Assembly (NCBI GenBank): GCA_003506995.1
Contig: DNXB01000083.1
Span: 1 to 6,244, forward strand
Direction: 5' to 3'
Origin: Verrucomicrobiales bacterium
GTDB lineage: Bacteria; Verrucomicrobiota; Verrucomicrobiia; Verrucomicrobiales; Verrucomicrobiaceae
DNA length: 6,244 nucleotides
Part shown: positions 1 to 5,158 of the stretch, piece after piece
Layout: every line of letters starts with the position of its first letter
Numbering within the stretch: position 1 is the stretch's first letter
Translations under genes and position numbers: made by a program
Notes under the pieces: model-generated
What the model saw: the letters and a program-made list of their open reading frames with translations, nothing else
Told to the model about the DNA's origin: nothing
The model's database searches: none

Positions 1-209
1 AACTTGCTGTATCGGCTGCACCAGCGCCCCACCTTGCCGAGGTCCAGGCCGAGGCGTTGGGCGATGTCCTTGTTATTAACCCCGTCAGCGGCCAGCACCA
101 CGATGGCCGAACGTTCGACCAGGCGTAGCGCAGTCTTGCGCGAGGCTCTCAAGGACTCCAGCTTCCGGCGCTCCTTGCTTGTCAATGTAATCGGCGGGGC
201 AACTCTCAT
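1..209 (-). CDS. IS630-family transposase, N-terminal part (runs off left edge)
   Basis: This is the first 69 codons of a transposase of the IS630/Tc1-mariner type, a DDE enzyme that moves its element by cut-and-paste into TA dinucleotides. Translating the minus strand from the ATG at 209-207 gives a protein starting MRVAPPITLTSKERRKLESL. It continues with the VERSAIVVLAADG segment (about residues 31-43) and a helix-turn-helix, NNKDIAQRLGLDLGKVGRW (about 45-63). This is the standard IS630 N-terminal DNA-binding layout. An in-frame TGA lies three codons upstream of the ATG, so this start is forced. GGAG lies only 1 nt from the ATG, too close for a normal ribosome site. The catalytic DDE domain is outside the window, so it cannot be said whether the element is intact. 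The outer terminal inverted repeat should lie in about 210-320 but was not identified. Confidence 0.87.
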   Translation of the reverse strand, partial: MRVAPPITLTSKERRKLESLRASRKTALRLVERSAIVVLAADGVNNKDIAQRLGLDLGKVGRWCSRYSK

Positions 210-214
210 TCTCC

Positions 215-242
215 ATCATACCCCACACGCCACTTATAACAA
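215..242 (-). promoter_or_regulatory. candidate promoter of the IS630 transposase
   Basis: On the minus strand TTGTTA (242-237) and TATGAT (220-215) are separated by 16 nt and resemble sigma-70 -35 and -10 boxes. Transcription would begin near the transposase ATG, giving a very short or absent leader, which fits the lack of a properly spaced ribosome site. This is pattern matching only. Confidence 0.3.
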
Positions 243-327
243 GCAATCTGTTGGACGGACTACACTAGGCACGGATCGTCGGACGATTATCGGTCGTTAT
301 TCCACCGATCAATTCATTCCTCATTTG

Positions 328-705
328 ATGTTCTTTGATGACTCCCCGTTGGTGGCCGCAGACATTGCGCTGGCTGACTTCGAAACCAAAGTAGTCGCCT
401 GCGTCGGATCGCATCTTTACATTTGGTGCGTAGAAACCGCCGAATTGATTTTAGGGGTCGATATCGAAGTTCGGCTTTCTTCCGTCGCGGCATTTGACGG
501 CTGCCCTTGTGTGTTCGCCGGTACGGCTGATGGGAAGTTGTTAGCCCTGGATATGCTCACCGGCCGAGAAATCCTGAAGGTTGCGGTTTCCCAGGGCCCT
601 GTTCGAAGAATCGAGATGTCCGTAGACCGATTGAGGCTCATTGTGAACGGCTGCGTGATTGTTCATCTGTTTTGGGAATTTGATTTCGGAGTTGAATCAG
701 ATTAG
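328..705 (+). CDS. WD40/PQQ-like beta-propeller fragment, probably a 3' gene remnant
   Basis: This 125-residue reading frame looks like the last blades of a beta-propeller. Three segments have propeller strand character: KVVACVGSHLYIWCVETAEL (21-40), CVFAGTADGKLLALDMLTGR (61-80), and RLRLIVNGCVIVHLFWEF (101-118). The '...DGKLLALDMLTGRE' stretch is typical of WD40 or PQQ-type repeats, and a complete propeller needs six to eight blades. The ATG at 328 is the only in-frame ATG, GTG or TTG between the transposase start and this point, and it has no Shine-Dalgarno. The frame stays open upstream into the insertion sequence. I infer that the IS630 element or its end truncated a longer gene. It may instead be a small hypothetical protein. 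It ends 11 bp from the convergent zinc-ribbon gene, with TTAGGGCCTAA (702-712) spanning the TAG stop. Confidence 0.45.
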   Translation: MFFDDSPLVAADIALADFETKVVACVGSHLYIWCVETAELILGVDIEVRLSSVAAFDGCPCVFAGTADGKLLALDMLTGREILKVAVSQGPVRRIEMSVDRLRLIVNGCVIVHLFWEFDFGVESD

Positions 706-716
706 GGCCTAACGGC

Positions 717-1451
717 TCATCCAATGTCATCCTTTGCATCAAGGTCGTTACCCGAATCGTTTGCCCAAAATAGGGAGGCTTCAAGCTGCATGATGAGCTG
801 ACTTCGGTCTTGTACGCCTTCGCTTATTGACCGTGCCAAAGGAGCGAGTGTGCCAAAGCCGCCTTGATCCAAGATTTCGCCAGCTTTGTCGAAATTGCGT
901 AGATAGCGGTAGATTTCTGCGCGCAGGAGTCTGCCGTGGGCGCGCGAATCATCGCGAAATATCTCCAGAACACTCATTAACAGCCAGCGGTACTCACGCC
1001 CAAATTCAAGGTGTTGTCCGCAAAGCTGGAATTGACCCGTCTCAATGACGGCTCTGAGCGGTTGGTTGGCTAGCCAAAGTGCTGTGACAGCTAAACCCTG
1101 CCTTGTACCAAGAGGCAAATCCGCGTGCTCAGATCCCAGGAAGTCGAGAATCTCGTCCCAAGAAGGCTCGATGACGATTCCGAGGTCATCTGGGCTGGGA
1201 TTTTTCGGCTCTGTCATTTTGCCGGTGCCATCGACGAATAGATTTCCGCAACTGCCGCACATCCAAAGGTGTGGGAAACCACCCGAACTCGAGTATCCAC
1301 AACGCAATCCATCGGTCCAGGAATCACCGTGCTGTGCCCAAGTCGGCAAATCGCAAAGCACCAAATAATGACAATGCGGACATTGAGCAGTCCAAGAAGT
1401 GTTTACACGCTTTGAAGCCTCAACAAAGCGCAGTTCGTTTTCTTCGGGCAT
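717..1451 (-). CDS. hypothetical zinc-ribbon protein with TPR-like C-terminus
   Basis: I do not recognise the family of this 244-residue protein. The N-terminus has two CxxC knuckles, CPHC (24-27) and CGSC (65-68), spaced as in a long-loop zinc ribbon. C33 and C51 lie between them. Residues 85-130 contain an acidic, Trp-rich segment. The C-terminal half is helical, and AHGRLLRAEIYRYLRNFDKA (about 171-190) resembles one tetratricopeptide repeat, suggesting a protein-interaction surface. No signal peptide or membrane segment is visible, so it is probably cytosolic. The ATG at 1451 follows a 45-nt gap from the stop of the upstream HD-domain gene on the same strand, so the two may be co-transcribed. 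No clear ribosome site precedes it. A DUF2225-like architecture (zinc ribbon plus TPR) is a loose analogy, not an assignment. Confidence 0.75.
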   Translation of the reverse strand: MPEENELRFVEASKRVNTSWTAQCPHCHYLVLCDLPTWAQHGDSWTDGLRCGYSSSGGFPHLWMCGSCGNLFVDGTGKMTEPKNPSPDDLGIVIEPSWDEILDFLGSEHADLPLGTRQGLAVTALWLANQPLRAVIETGQFQLCGQHLEFGREYRWLLMSVLEIFRDDSRAHGRLLRAEIYRYLRNFDKAGEILDQGGFGTLAPLARSISEGVQDRSQLIMQLEASLFWANDSGNDLDAKDDIG

Positions 1452-1496
1452 ATGAAATGAGGTAGAGTTGTGGGTGCGAGTTCAAGCGCCCTAAAG

Positions 1497-1925
1497 CTAC
1501 CGACACATCCCGCCGAGCACCCGATAAGCAGCCAGATATTTCTTGAATCGGGCAGCCGCTTTTTCATCCACCGCCTGCAAGCGCCGAATATCCATGTTGT
1601 CCTCCAAATCAGCGAGTTTGGTCTCTGTGGCGATACGATTGGTCTTCACTTGATCGATGTAGTCCGCATACGGCACCTCGGAAGCGTGAGTGAGCAACCG
1701 CAACGCTGCCAGGACATCCGTTGAGAAGCCTTCGGCTTCCAGTTCTTCAAACGTCACCGAGGTGTCTTCCACCACGTCATGCAGCAGCCCGACGATCTTC
1801 GCCTCTGGGGAGGTGCAGCGCATCATCACGCGGATGGGATGGAAGATGTAAGCGGCACCGCTTTTGTCTTTCTGTCCAGCATGAGCCTGGACGGCGATTT
1901 GGAGAGCGCGTTCGAGTGTAGCCAT
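1497..1925 (-). CDS. HD-domain phosphohydrolase, short RelA/SpoT-hydrolase-like
   Basis: The 142-residue protein is a single HD domain of the class found in the hydrolase half of RelA/SpoT and in small MESH1-like proteins, which use a divalent metal to cleave phosphoesters. Likely metal ligands and catalytic residues are H29 (in AAYIFHP), H49-D50 (LLHDVVEDT), E53-D54, and D106 with N110 (KLADLEDN). The position that aligns with the nucleotide-base-contacting Arg of SpoT-type hydrolases (R44 in the Streptococcus Rel enzyme) is D20 here. ppGpp is therefore not a safe substrate prediction. An upstream in-frame ATG at 1994 would add 23 residues of unconserved low-complexity sequence. I chose the ATG at 1925 because MATLERALQIAVQAHAGQ is where family members begin. 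No synthetase, TGS or ACT domain is present. It sits upstream of the zinc-ribbon gene. Confidence 0.9.
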   Translation of the reverse strand: MATLERALQIAVQAHAGQKDKSGAAYIFHPIRVMMRCTSPEAKIVGLLHDVVEDTSVTFEELEAEGFSTDVLAALRLLTHASEVPYADYIDQVKTNRIATETKLADLEDNMDIRRLQAVDEKAAARFKKYLAAYRVLGGMCR

Positions 1926-2016
1926 AAGATGGGTTGCGTTGGAATTTTTGAGTGAATGGCTATTTACAGAAGCGGACACTGAAAGGCCAAGCATTTTACA
2001 CCGCGAGAATGGAACG

Positions 2017-2059
2017 CCGCAGAGGCCAGAAGCCTGAATCAGAATGCCTCTGCGGTTTT
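2017..2059 (+). terminator. 10-bp perfect hairpin plus T run (intrinsic-terminator-like)
   Basis: CCGCAGAGGC (2017-2026) pairs perfectly with GCCTCTGCGG (2046-2055) around a 19-nt loop, and TTTT follows at 2056-2059. The layout is that of a plus-strand intrinsic terminator, but no plus-strand gene lies upstream. Both neighbouring genes, HD domain and DUF3368 toxin, are on the minus strand. In that direction the hairpin lies 74 nt past the toxin stop and lacks a T tract. It may help end the toxin transcript, belong to a dispersed repeat, or close an unannotated plus-strand RNA. Confidence 0.4.
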
Positions 2060-2128
2060 CCTGATTGCCTTCGGCGCTTTCGCTGCGCTACAGAGCTTGC
2101 GGTGTTTCATCTGAGGTTTGAATGCTTT

Positions 2129-2626
2129 TCAAAGCTCACCCGCATCGCGCAAGACGCGGTCTTCGAGAGCGGCTGAAATCCAGAAGCGCGACTTGGTGCG
2201 CAGCTCTTGCAGGAGCGGCTTGATCGCCGGGATGATGCTTTGTTGTCTGGCCTGCACCAGGCAGCCGAGGGTGCCGGTAAACAGCAGACTGTTTGATGCG
2301 GCCAATTCACGCGCGGCGAGGTCGTCCAGCAGGAGCAATGAGCCGGGATGCTCCATGGCCAGCGCCAGGCATTCGGCCTCGCCAGGATGAACCCGGCCCG
2401 CAAAGCCGCTGACGAGCAGCCGGTCCGCCGGAGCCATGAGGCTGATGCCGGTCAGCGATGGCACCTGTGCGGCATGCGGAAACAGTCCCGCTTTGGCAGC
2501 AAGTTCATCCACGACTGCGGGCGGGATGGTGATGGAACCAAACAAGGCCTCCAACACATCCATGCGCCCGATCTCGGCGAAGTTGATGAGCGGTGTGGTG
2601 TTGGAGATGATCAGCGGGCGTTCCAT
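2129..2626 (-). CDS. DUF3368 PIN-like toxin of a type II toxin-antitoxin pair
   Basis: The 165-residue protein matches the DUF3368 family, PIN-fold proteins predicted to be metal-dependent ribonucleases and paired with UPF0175 antitoxins. It starts IISNTTPLINFAEIGRMDVL and has the IPPAVVDEL segment (34-42). HPGEAECLALA follows at 80-90 with acidic E83 and E85, then LLLLDDLAARELA (97-109) with D101 and D102. Next come the conserved TGTLG (117-121) and a C-terminal IIPAIKPLLQELR (131-143). The first acidic PIN position is N9 rather than Asp; Asn is, from memory, also seen in this family. The ATG at 2626 lies inside the end of the antitoxin gene (16-nt overlap in a different frame), implying translational coupling with antitoxin first. 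Activity is inferred from family membership only. Confidence 0.92.
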   Translation of the reverse strand: MERPLIISNTTPLINFAEIGRMDVLEALFGSITIPPAVVDELAAKAGLFPHAAQVPSLTGISLMAPADRLLVSGFAGRVHPGEAECLALAMEHPGSLLLLDDLAARELAASNSLLFTGTLGCLVQARQQSIIPAIKPLLQELRTKSRFWISAALEDRVLRDAGEL

Positions 2627-2877
2627 GCGGCGAGATTGCTGAGATCCTGCTCCAGGTCTGGCACATTCAATGGCTGGGTGATGCCACGCTCGCCGAGCAG
2701 GTGCTGGAACTCAGCCTTGCCCATGCCTGACATCCGACAAGCCGAGGCACCCGACAAGATACCGTCTGAGAACAGCGCCGCCGCGAGACGGCGGCGCAAC
2801 TCCTGCTCCAAATCACGCGGAGGGATGCGGACACCGATCAAGGACTCCGCTGGCAGGGTGAGGGTCATGGCTTGCAT
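2611..2877 (-). CDS. UPF0175 family antitoxin
   Basis: The 88-residue protein fits UPF0175, small helix-turn-helix proteins that act as antitoxins for DUF3368 and other PIN toxins and probably repress their own operon. Signature regions are LIGVRIPPRDLEQELRRRLA (13-32), ALFSDGILSGASACRMSG (34-51), where the helix-turn-helix lies, and KAEFQHLLGERGITQPLN (54-71). The tail LEQDLSNLAAWN is in the expected place for the toxin-binding segment. Two starts are possible, at 2877 and at the in-frame ATG 2868 (M4). Neither has a Shine-Dalgarno, and M4 would suit the usual 'MTLTLP' family start. It follows the sigma factor stop by 57 nt and overlaps the toxin gene by 16 nt. GTGAAG (2881-2886) and CTTCAC (2934-2939) form a widely spaced inverted pair upstream, too weak to call an operator. 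Confidence 0.9.
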   Translation of the reverse strand: MQAMTLTLPAESLIGVRIPPRDLEQELRRRLAAALFSDGILSGASACRMSGMGKAEFQHLLGERGITQPLNVPDLEQDLSNLAAWNAR

Positions 2878-2934
2878 GGGGTGAAGTTAACCGTGTAGGT
2901 GACGGATGCCAGACCAAATCTGCGCCAGCCAGCT

Positions 2935-3549
2935 TCACTCTGAGTGATCTCGTGCCGCAGGTTCTCGGGTCGTGGTCTGCAAAAAGCCTTTGGAGTCGAG
3001 TCCGCCGAAGCCCTGGGCGGCCAGTTGTCCTCGGAGGTTGTCCAAGGCCGCAGCGGCGGCCTTGTGGACCGCCTGCTTGGAGACGCCCAACCGCTCGCCG
3101 ATCTCGGAGTAGCTGTGGCCCTCGGCGACGAGGGCGAGTATCTGGCGCGTGCGTGCGGGCAATGCGGCCAACAGGTTTTCCAACACGCGCCGACTCTCTT
3201 GCGAGCGGACCTGGCTCAGCACATCCTGAAACTCATCCGGCAGCCGCTGACTGGGCGAGGTGCTGCCTTCTGTGGTGGCGGAGACGGCCAGATCAGCCTC
3301 CGGCAGATGCTGCCGGGCATGACGGGCCTCCTTTTGATGCAGCGAGTTTAGCGCATTCCGAATGGCCCGCGCGGCATACGCCTCAAACACCCCGCGTGCC
3401 GGATCAAACGCCAGCGCCGCTCGATGCAGCGCCGCGTGCGCCACCGCACGCACGTCATCAGCCGTCATGCCGGGAATGTTCGCGTAGCCACCCGCGATCT
3501 TGTCGGCAAGCGGCAGCGCCTCACGGAATAATGAATCGGCATCGGGCAT
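2935..3549 (-). CDS. sigma-70 family RNA polymerase sigma factor (ECF-like size)
   Basis: This is a 204-residue alternative sigma factor, which would direct RNA polymerase to a specific promoter set. Region 2 spans about residues 8-75: REALPLADKIAGGYANIP, then AALAFDPARGVFEAYAARAI, then RNALNSLHQKE. A linker follows at about 80-115. Region 4 spans about 120-176, with LLAALPARTRQILALVAEGH and the helix-turn-helix SYSEIGERLGVSKQAVHKAA (147-166). Regions 1.1 and 3 are absent, as in short alternative sigma factors. Residues 177-204 match nothing I recognise. The frame is open to 3744, but upstream sequence reads as non-coding and overlaps the divergent phosphoesterase gene. The ATG at 3549 gives the normal family start, so it was chosen. 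No anti-sigma factor is adjacent. The UPF0175/DUF3368 pair lies 57 nt downstream on the same strand. Confidence 0.9.
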   Translation of the reverse strand: MPDADSLFREALPLADKIAGGYANIPGMTADDVRAVAHAALHRAALAFDPARGVFEAYAARAIRNALNSLHQKEARHARQHLPEADLAVSATTEGSTSPSQRLPDEFQDVLSQVRSQESRRVLENLLAALPARTRQILALVAEGHSYSEIGERLGVSKQAVHKAAAAALDNLRGQLAAQGFGGLDSKGFLQTTTREPAARDHSE

Positions 3550-3642
3550 GAGACGATGTCTGGCACGGAACGCGGGTTTCGGCAATCGCCGGGATGCGCC
3601 GAGCCTATCCTCGCTGGGTTGACGATTTCCCGCGTCACCGGT

Positions 3643-3647
3643 AGGTG
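3643..3647 (+). promoter_or_regulatory. ribosome binding site of the metallophosphoesterase
   Basis: AGGTG lies 5 nt before the ATG at 3653. It is the only well-spaced Shine-Dalgarno-like sequence found before a gene in this window, and it supports that start. A TTGACG at 3619-3624 could be a -35 box, but no good -10 follows at the right spacing. Confidence 0.5.
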
Positions 3648-3652
3648 CGGGC

Positions 3653-4381
3653 ATGAACAAATCGGTGGCAATTCTCAGCGACATCCATGGCAATGCCCAT
3701 GCTCTGCGCGCCGTGCTGCAAGACATGGCAGACCACGGCATCAACGAACGCGTGTGTCTCGGCGACGTGGTGGGCTATGGCGGCAGCCCCGGTGACTGCA
3801 TCGATCTTCTGATGGAGCACGGCATTCCCTGTGTGCTGGGCAATCACGATGCGATGGTGACCACTGGTGTTGGACTGGATGGCGTGAAGGACGCCACGCG
3901 CCAGTCCATCGACTGGACACGGGGCGTGCTGACGCCGGCGCAGCAAGGCTGGCTGACGGCGCTGCCCATGACGATGCAGGCCGAAGACTACGAGGCCGTT
4001 CACGCCTCCCTGCATCATCCTGGAGAGTGGACTTATGTGCTGAGGGCGGACGCTGCTGCGCAGAGTTTTCCGCATCAAACAAAACCAGTCTGCTTCATCG
4101 GACACACGCACTCCCCTGCATTCTGGGTGGAGGGCGATGCCCTTGGCATGGACATCACTTCGATTGAAGCTTTGAAGCCGAACCGCAAGTGCCTCGTGAA
4201 TGTGGGTGCCGTCGGTCAGCCGCGTGACCGTGACGAACGGGCTTGCTATGCCATCTATCGCCGCGACACCCAGGACATCCTCTGGCGTCGCGTGCCCTAT
4301 GACATTGCCGGTGCGCAGCAGGCGATCATCCAGGCCGGTCTGCCAGCCTACTTTGCGCAACGACTGGAACTGGGGAAGTGA
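3653..4381 (+). CDS. calcineurin-like metallophosphoesterase
   Basis: The 242-residue protein is a dinuclear-metal phosphoesterase of the YfcE/MPP-like type. All family motifs are visible: SDIHGN (D10, H12), LGDVVGYG (D38), GNHDA (N64, H65), VHAS (H117) and GHTH (H151, H153). LVNVGAVGQPRDRD (about 176-189) is the C-terminal motif common in this subgroup. It has no signal peptide, so a cytosolic enzyme is expected. The substrate cannot be read from sequence; relatives act on phosphodiesters, phosphoproteins or dinucleotide phosphates. It is transcribed away from the sigma factor gene, with 103 bp between the two start codons that must contain both promoters. It ends facing the hairpin-rich convergent region. 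Length and motif set indicate an intact gene. Confidence 0.95.
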   Translation: MNKSVAILSDIHGNAHALRAVLQDMADHGINERVCLGDVVGYGGSPGDCIDLLMEHGIPCVLGNHDAMVTTGVGLDGVKDATRQSIDWTRGVLTPAQQGWLTALPMTMQAEDYEAVHASLHHPGEWTYVLRADAAAQSFPHQTKPVCFIGHTHSPAFWVEGDALGMDITSIEALKPNRKCLVNVGAVGQPRDRDERACYAIYRRDTQDILWRRVPYDIAGAQQAIIQAGLPAYFAQRLELGK

Positions 4382-4737
4382 AGGCAGCCACATCTGTGGT
4401 GGTCAATTCGTCAAAGCGCTGAAAATGAGCGCTTTGAAGCTCAAACGCCCGACCTCAGAGGTCGGAAAGCGGAGCAAAAAGGTCCGATGTCGGACCGAAA
4501 AGCTCGGCGTTCCGACCCCTGAGGCTTCGATGTCGAAGCAAAAAGGTCGGAGGTCTGTCCTAACGGCTTGGAAAGTGAAGCTCCATGCTTGGACACCCGA
4601 CCTGAGATTTCGGGTGTCCGACCTGAAAGGCATCGCTGTCCGACCTCCGAGGTGCGTGCGCCGCGCCAAAAGGTGGGGCGTTTTGTCGATTTTGACCGGC
4701 AGCAGCGGAGAGGAGTCTCCGCGCTCCTATCATCGAG
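4382..4737. repeat. 356-bp gene-free convergent spacer filled with tandem hairpins
   Basis: No credible gene lies here. The region separates the converging phosphoesterase and rhodanese genes. It contains perfect inverted repeats at 4411-4420/4428-4437 (10 bp), 4449-4455/4459-4465 (7 bp), 4481-4487/4490-4496 (7 bp), 4524-4530/4533-4539 (7 bp) and 4591-4600/4610-4619 (10 bp). A 7-bp stem 4511-4517/4545-4551 encloses the fourth hairpin. The word CCGACCT occurs at 4449, 4597, 4618 and 4640, and its complement AGGTCGG at 4459 and 4544. AGCAAAAAGGTC occurs twice (4473-4484, 4537-4548). Several hairpins are followed by A-rich spacers. It resembles a cluster of REP-like intergenic units and may also work as a two-way transcription terminator. 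Open frames across it on both strands are low-complexity readings of these repeats. Confidence 0.65.
4705..4722 (-). terminator. hairpin just after the rhodanese stop
   Basis: GCGGAGA (4705-4711) pairs with TCTCCGC (4716-4722) around a 4-nt loop, 15 nt past the TAA of the rhodanese gene on the minus strand. No T tract follows immediately, so it would be a weak or Rho-assisted terminator, or part of the neighbouring repeat cluster. Confidence 0.35.
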
Positions 4738-5115
4738 TTACTTCTCCACCGGCTTGCCCGCAGCCTCCCAGCCGCCGAAGCCTTCGTCGAGGTGGATGAG
4801 GTTCTTGAAGCCGAGTTTTTCAAAGACTGGGAGGGCGCGCATGCTGCGGCCACCAGCCTGGCAGTGGACGAGGGTGGGCTGGGTTTTGTCGAGCTTGGCG
4901 AGCTGAGCCTCGAAGTCAGCGGCCATGATGTCGATGTTCTTGGCGGTTTTGATGTGGCCGTCTTTGAACTCGTCGGGCGTGCGCACATCGACGATGGCGA
5001 CTTTGCCTTCGGCGATGATTTTGGCGGCTTCGTCGGCTTTGACGTGTTTGGCCTTGTCTGCGGCGAATGCGAAGGCGGGAATGAGCAGGAGGAGGGTGGT
5101 GAGGAGGGTTTTCAT
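4738..5115 (-). CDS. exported single-domain rhodanese-like protein
   Basis: The 125-residue protein starts with a Sec-type signal peptide, MKTLLTTLLLLIPAFAFA, with likely cleavage after AFA (about residue 18 or 19). One rhodanese domain follows: AAKIIAEGKVAIVDVRTPDE (30-49), GHIKTAKNIDI (53-63), the active-site loop HCQAGGRSMRAL (84-95) and GFKNLIHLDEGFGGWEAAGK (102-121). The catalytic cysteine is C85 and R90 closes the CxxGxR-type loop, so the sulfur-transfer site is intact. Rhodaneses carry sulfur as a cysteine persulfide, but the donor and acceptor here are unknown. A periplasmic location is inferred. The frame extends upstream to 5502, but that part is antisense-like filler over the membrane-protein gene. 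The ATG at 5115, directly at the signal peptide, is chosen. It lies 43 nt after the membrane-protein stop, so the two are probably co-transcribed. Confidence 0.95.
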   Translation of the reverse strand: MKTLLTTLLLLIPAFAFAADKAKHVKADEAAKIIAEGKVAIVDVRTPDEFKDGHIKTAKNIDIMAADFEAQLAKLDKTQPTLVHCQAGGRSMRALPVFEKLGFKNLIHLDEGFGGWEAAGKPVEK

Positions 5116-5158
5116 GGGGGAGGTTGTGTGAAGGGTTATGAGATATGGGTGATGGGGA

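Noticed and set aside
702..760. Possible integron attC site starting with GCCTAAC after the TAG stop
   Set aside because: No matching GTTRRRY end was found at a suitable distance downstream, and the sequence continues as the coding end of the zinc-ribbon gene. TTAGGGCCTAA is just a short palindrome.
2952..3551. 199-residue plus-strand open frame
   Set aside because: Antisense of the sigma factor; Pro/Arg-rich composition typical of a GC-rich shadow frame.
3550..3744. N-terminal extension of the sigma factor frame
   Set aside because: The added 65 residues have shadow-like composition and overlap the divergent phosphoesterase gene; family members start near MPDADSLFREALPLAD.
3635..4393. 252-residue minus-strand open frame
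   Set aside because: It lies antisense to the metallophosphoesterase, which carries every family motif in the plus frame.
4411..4619. CRISPR array in the repeated CCGACCT region
   Set aside because: Repeats are 7-16 nt, unevenly spaced and self-complementary, there are no spacers of constant length, and no cas gene is nearby.
4403..4669. 88-residue minus-strand open frame in the convergent spacer
   Set aside because: It reads straight through the hairpin repeats, its peptide is repetitive (SDTRNLRSG, TSEVGRLS), and it lacks any family resemblance or ribosome site.
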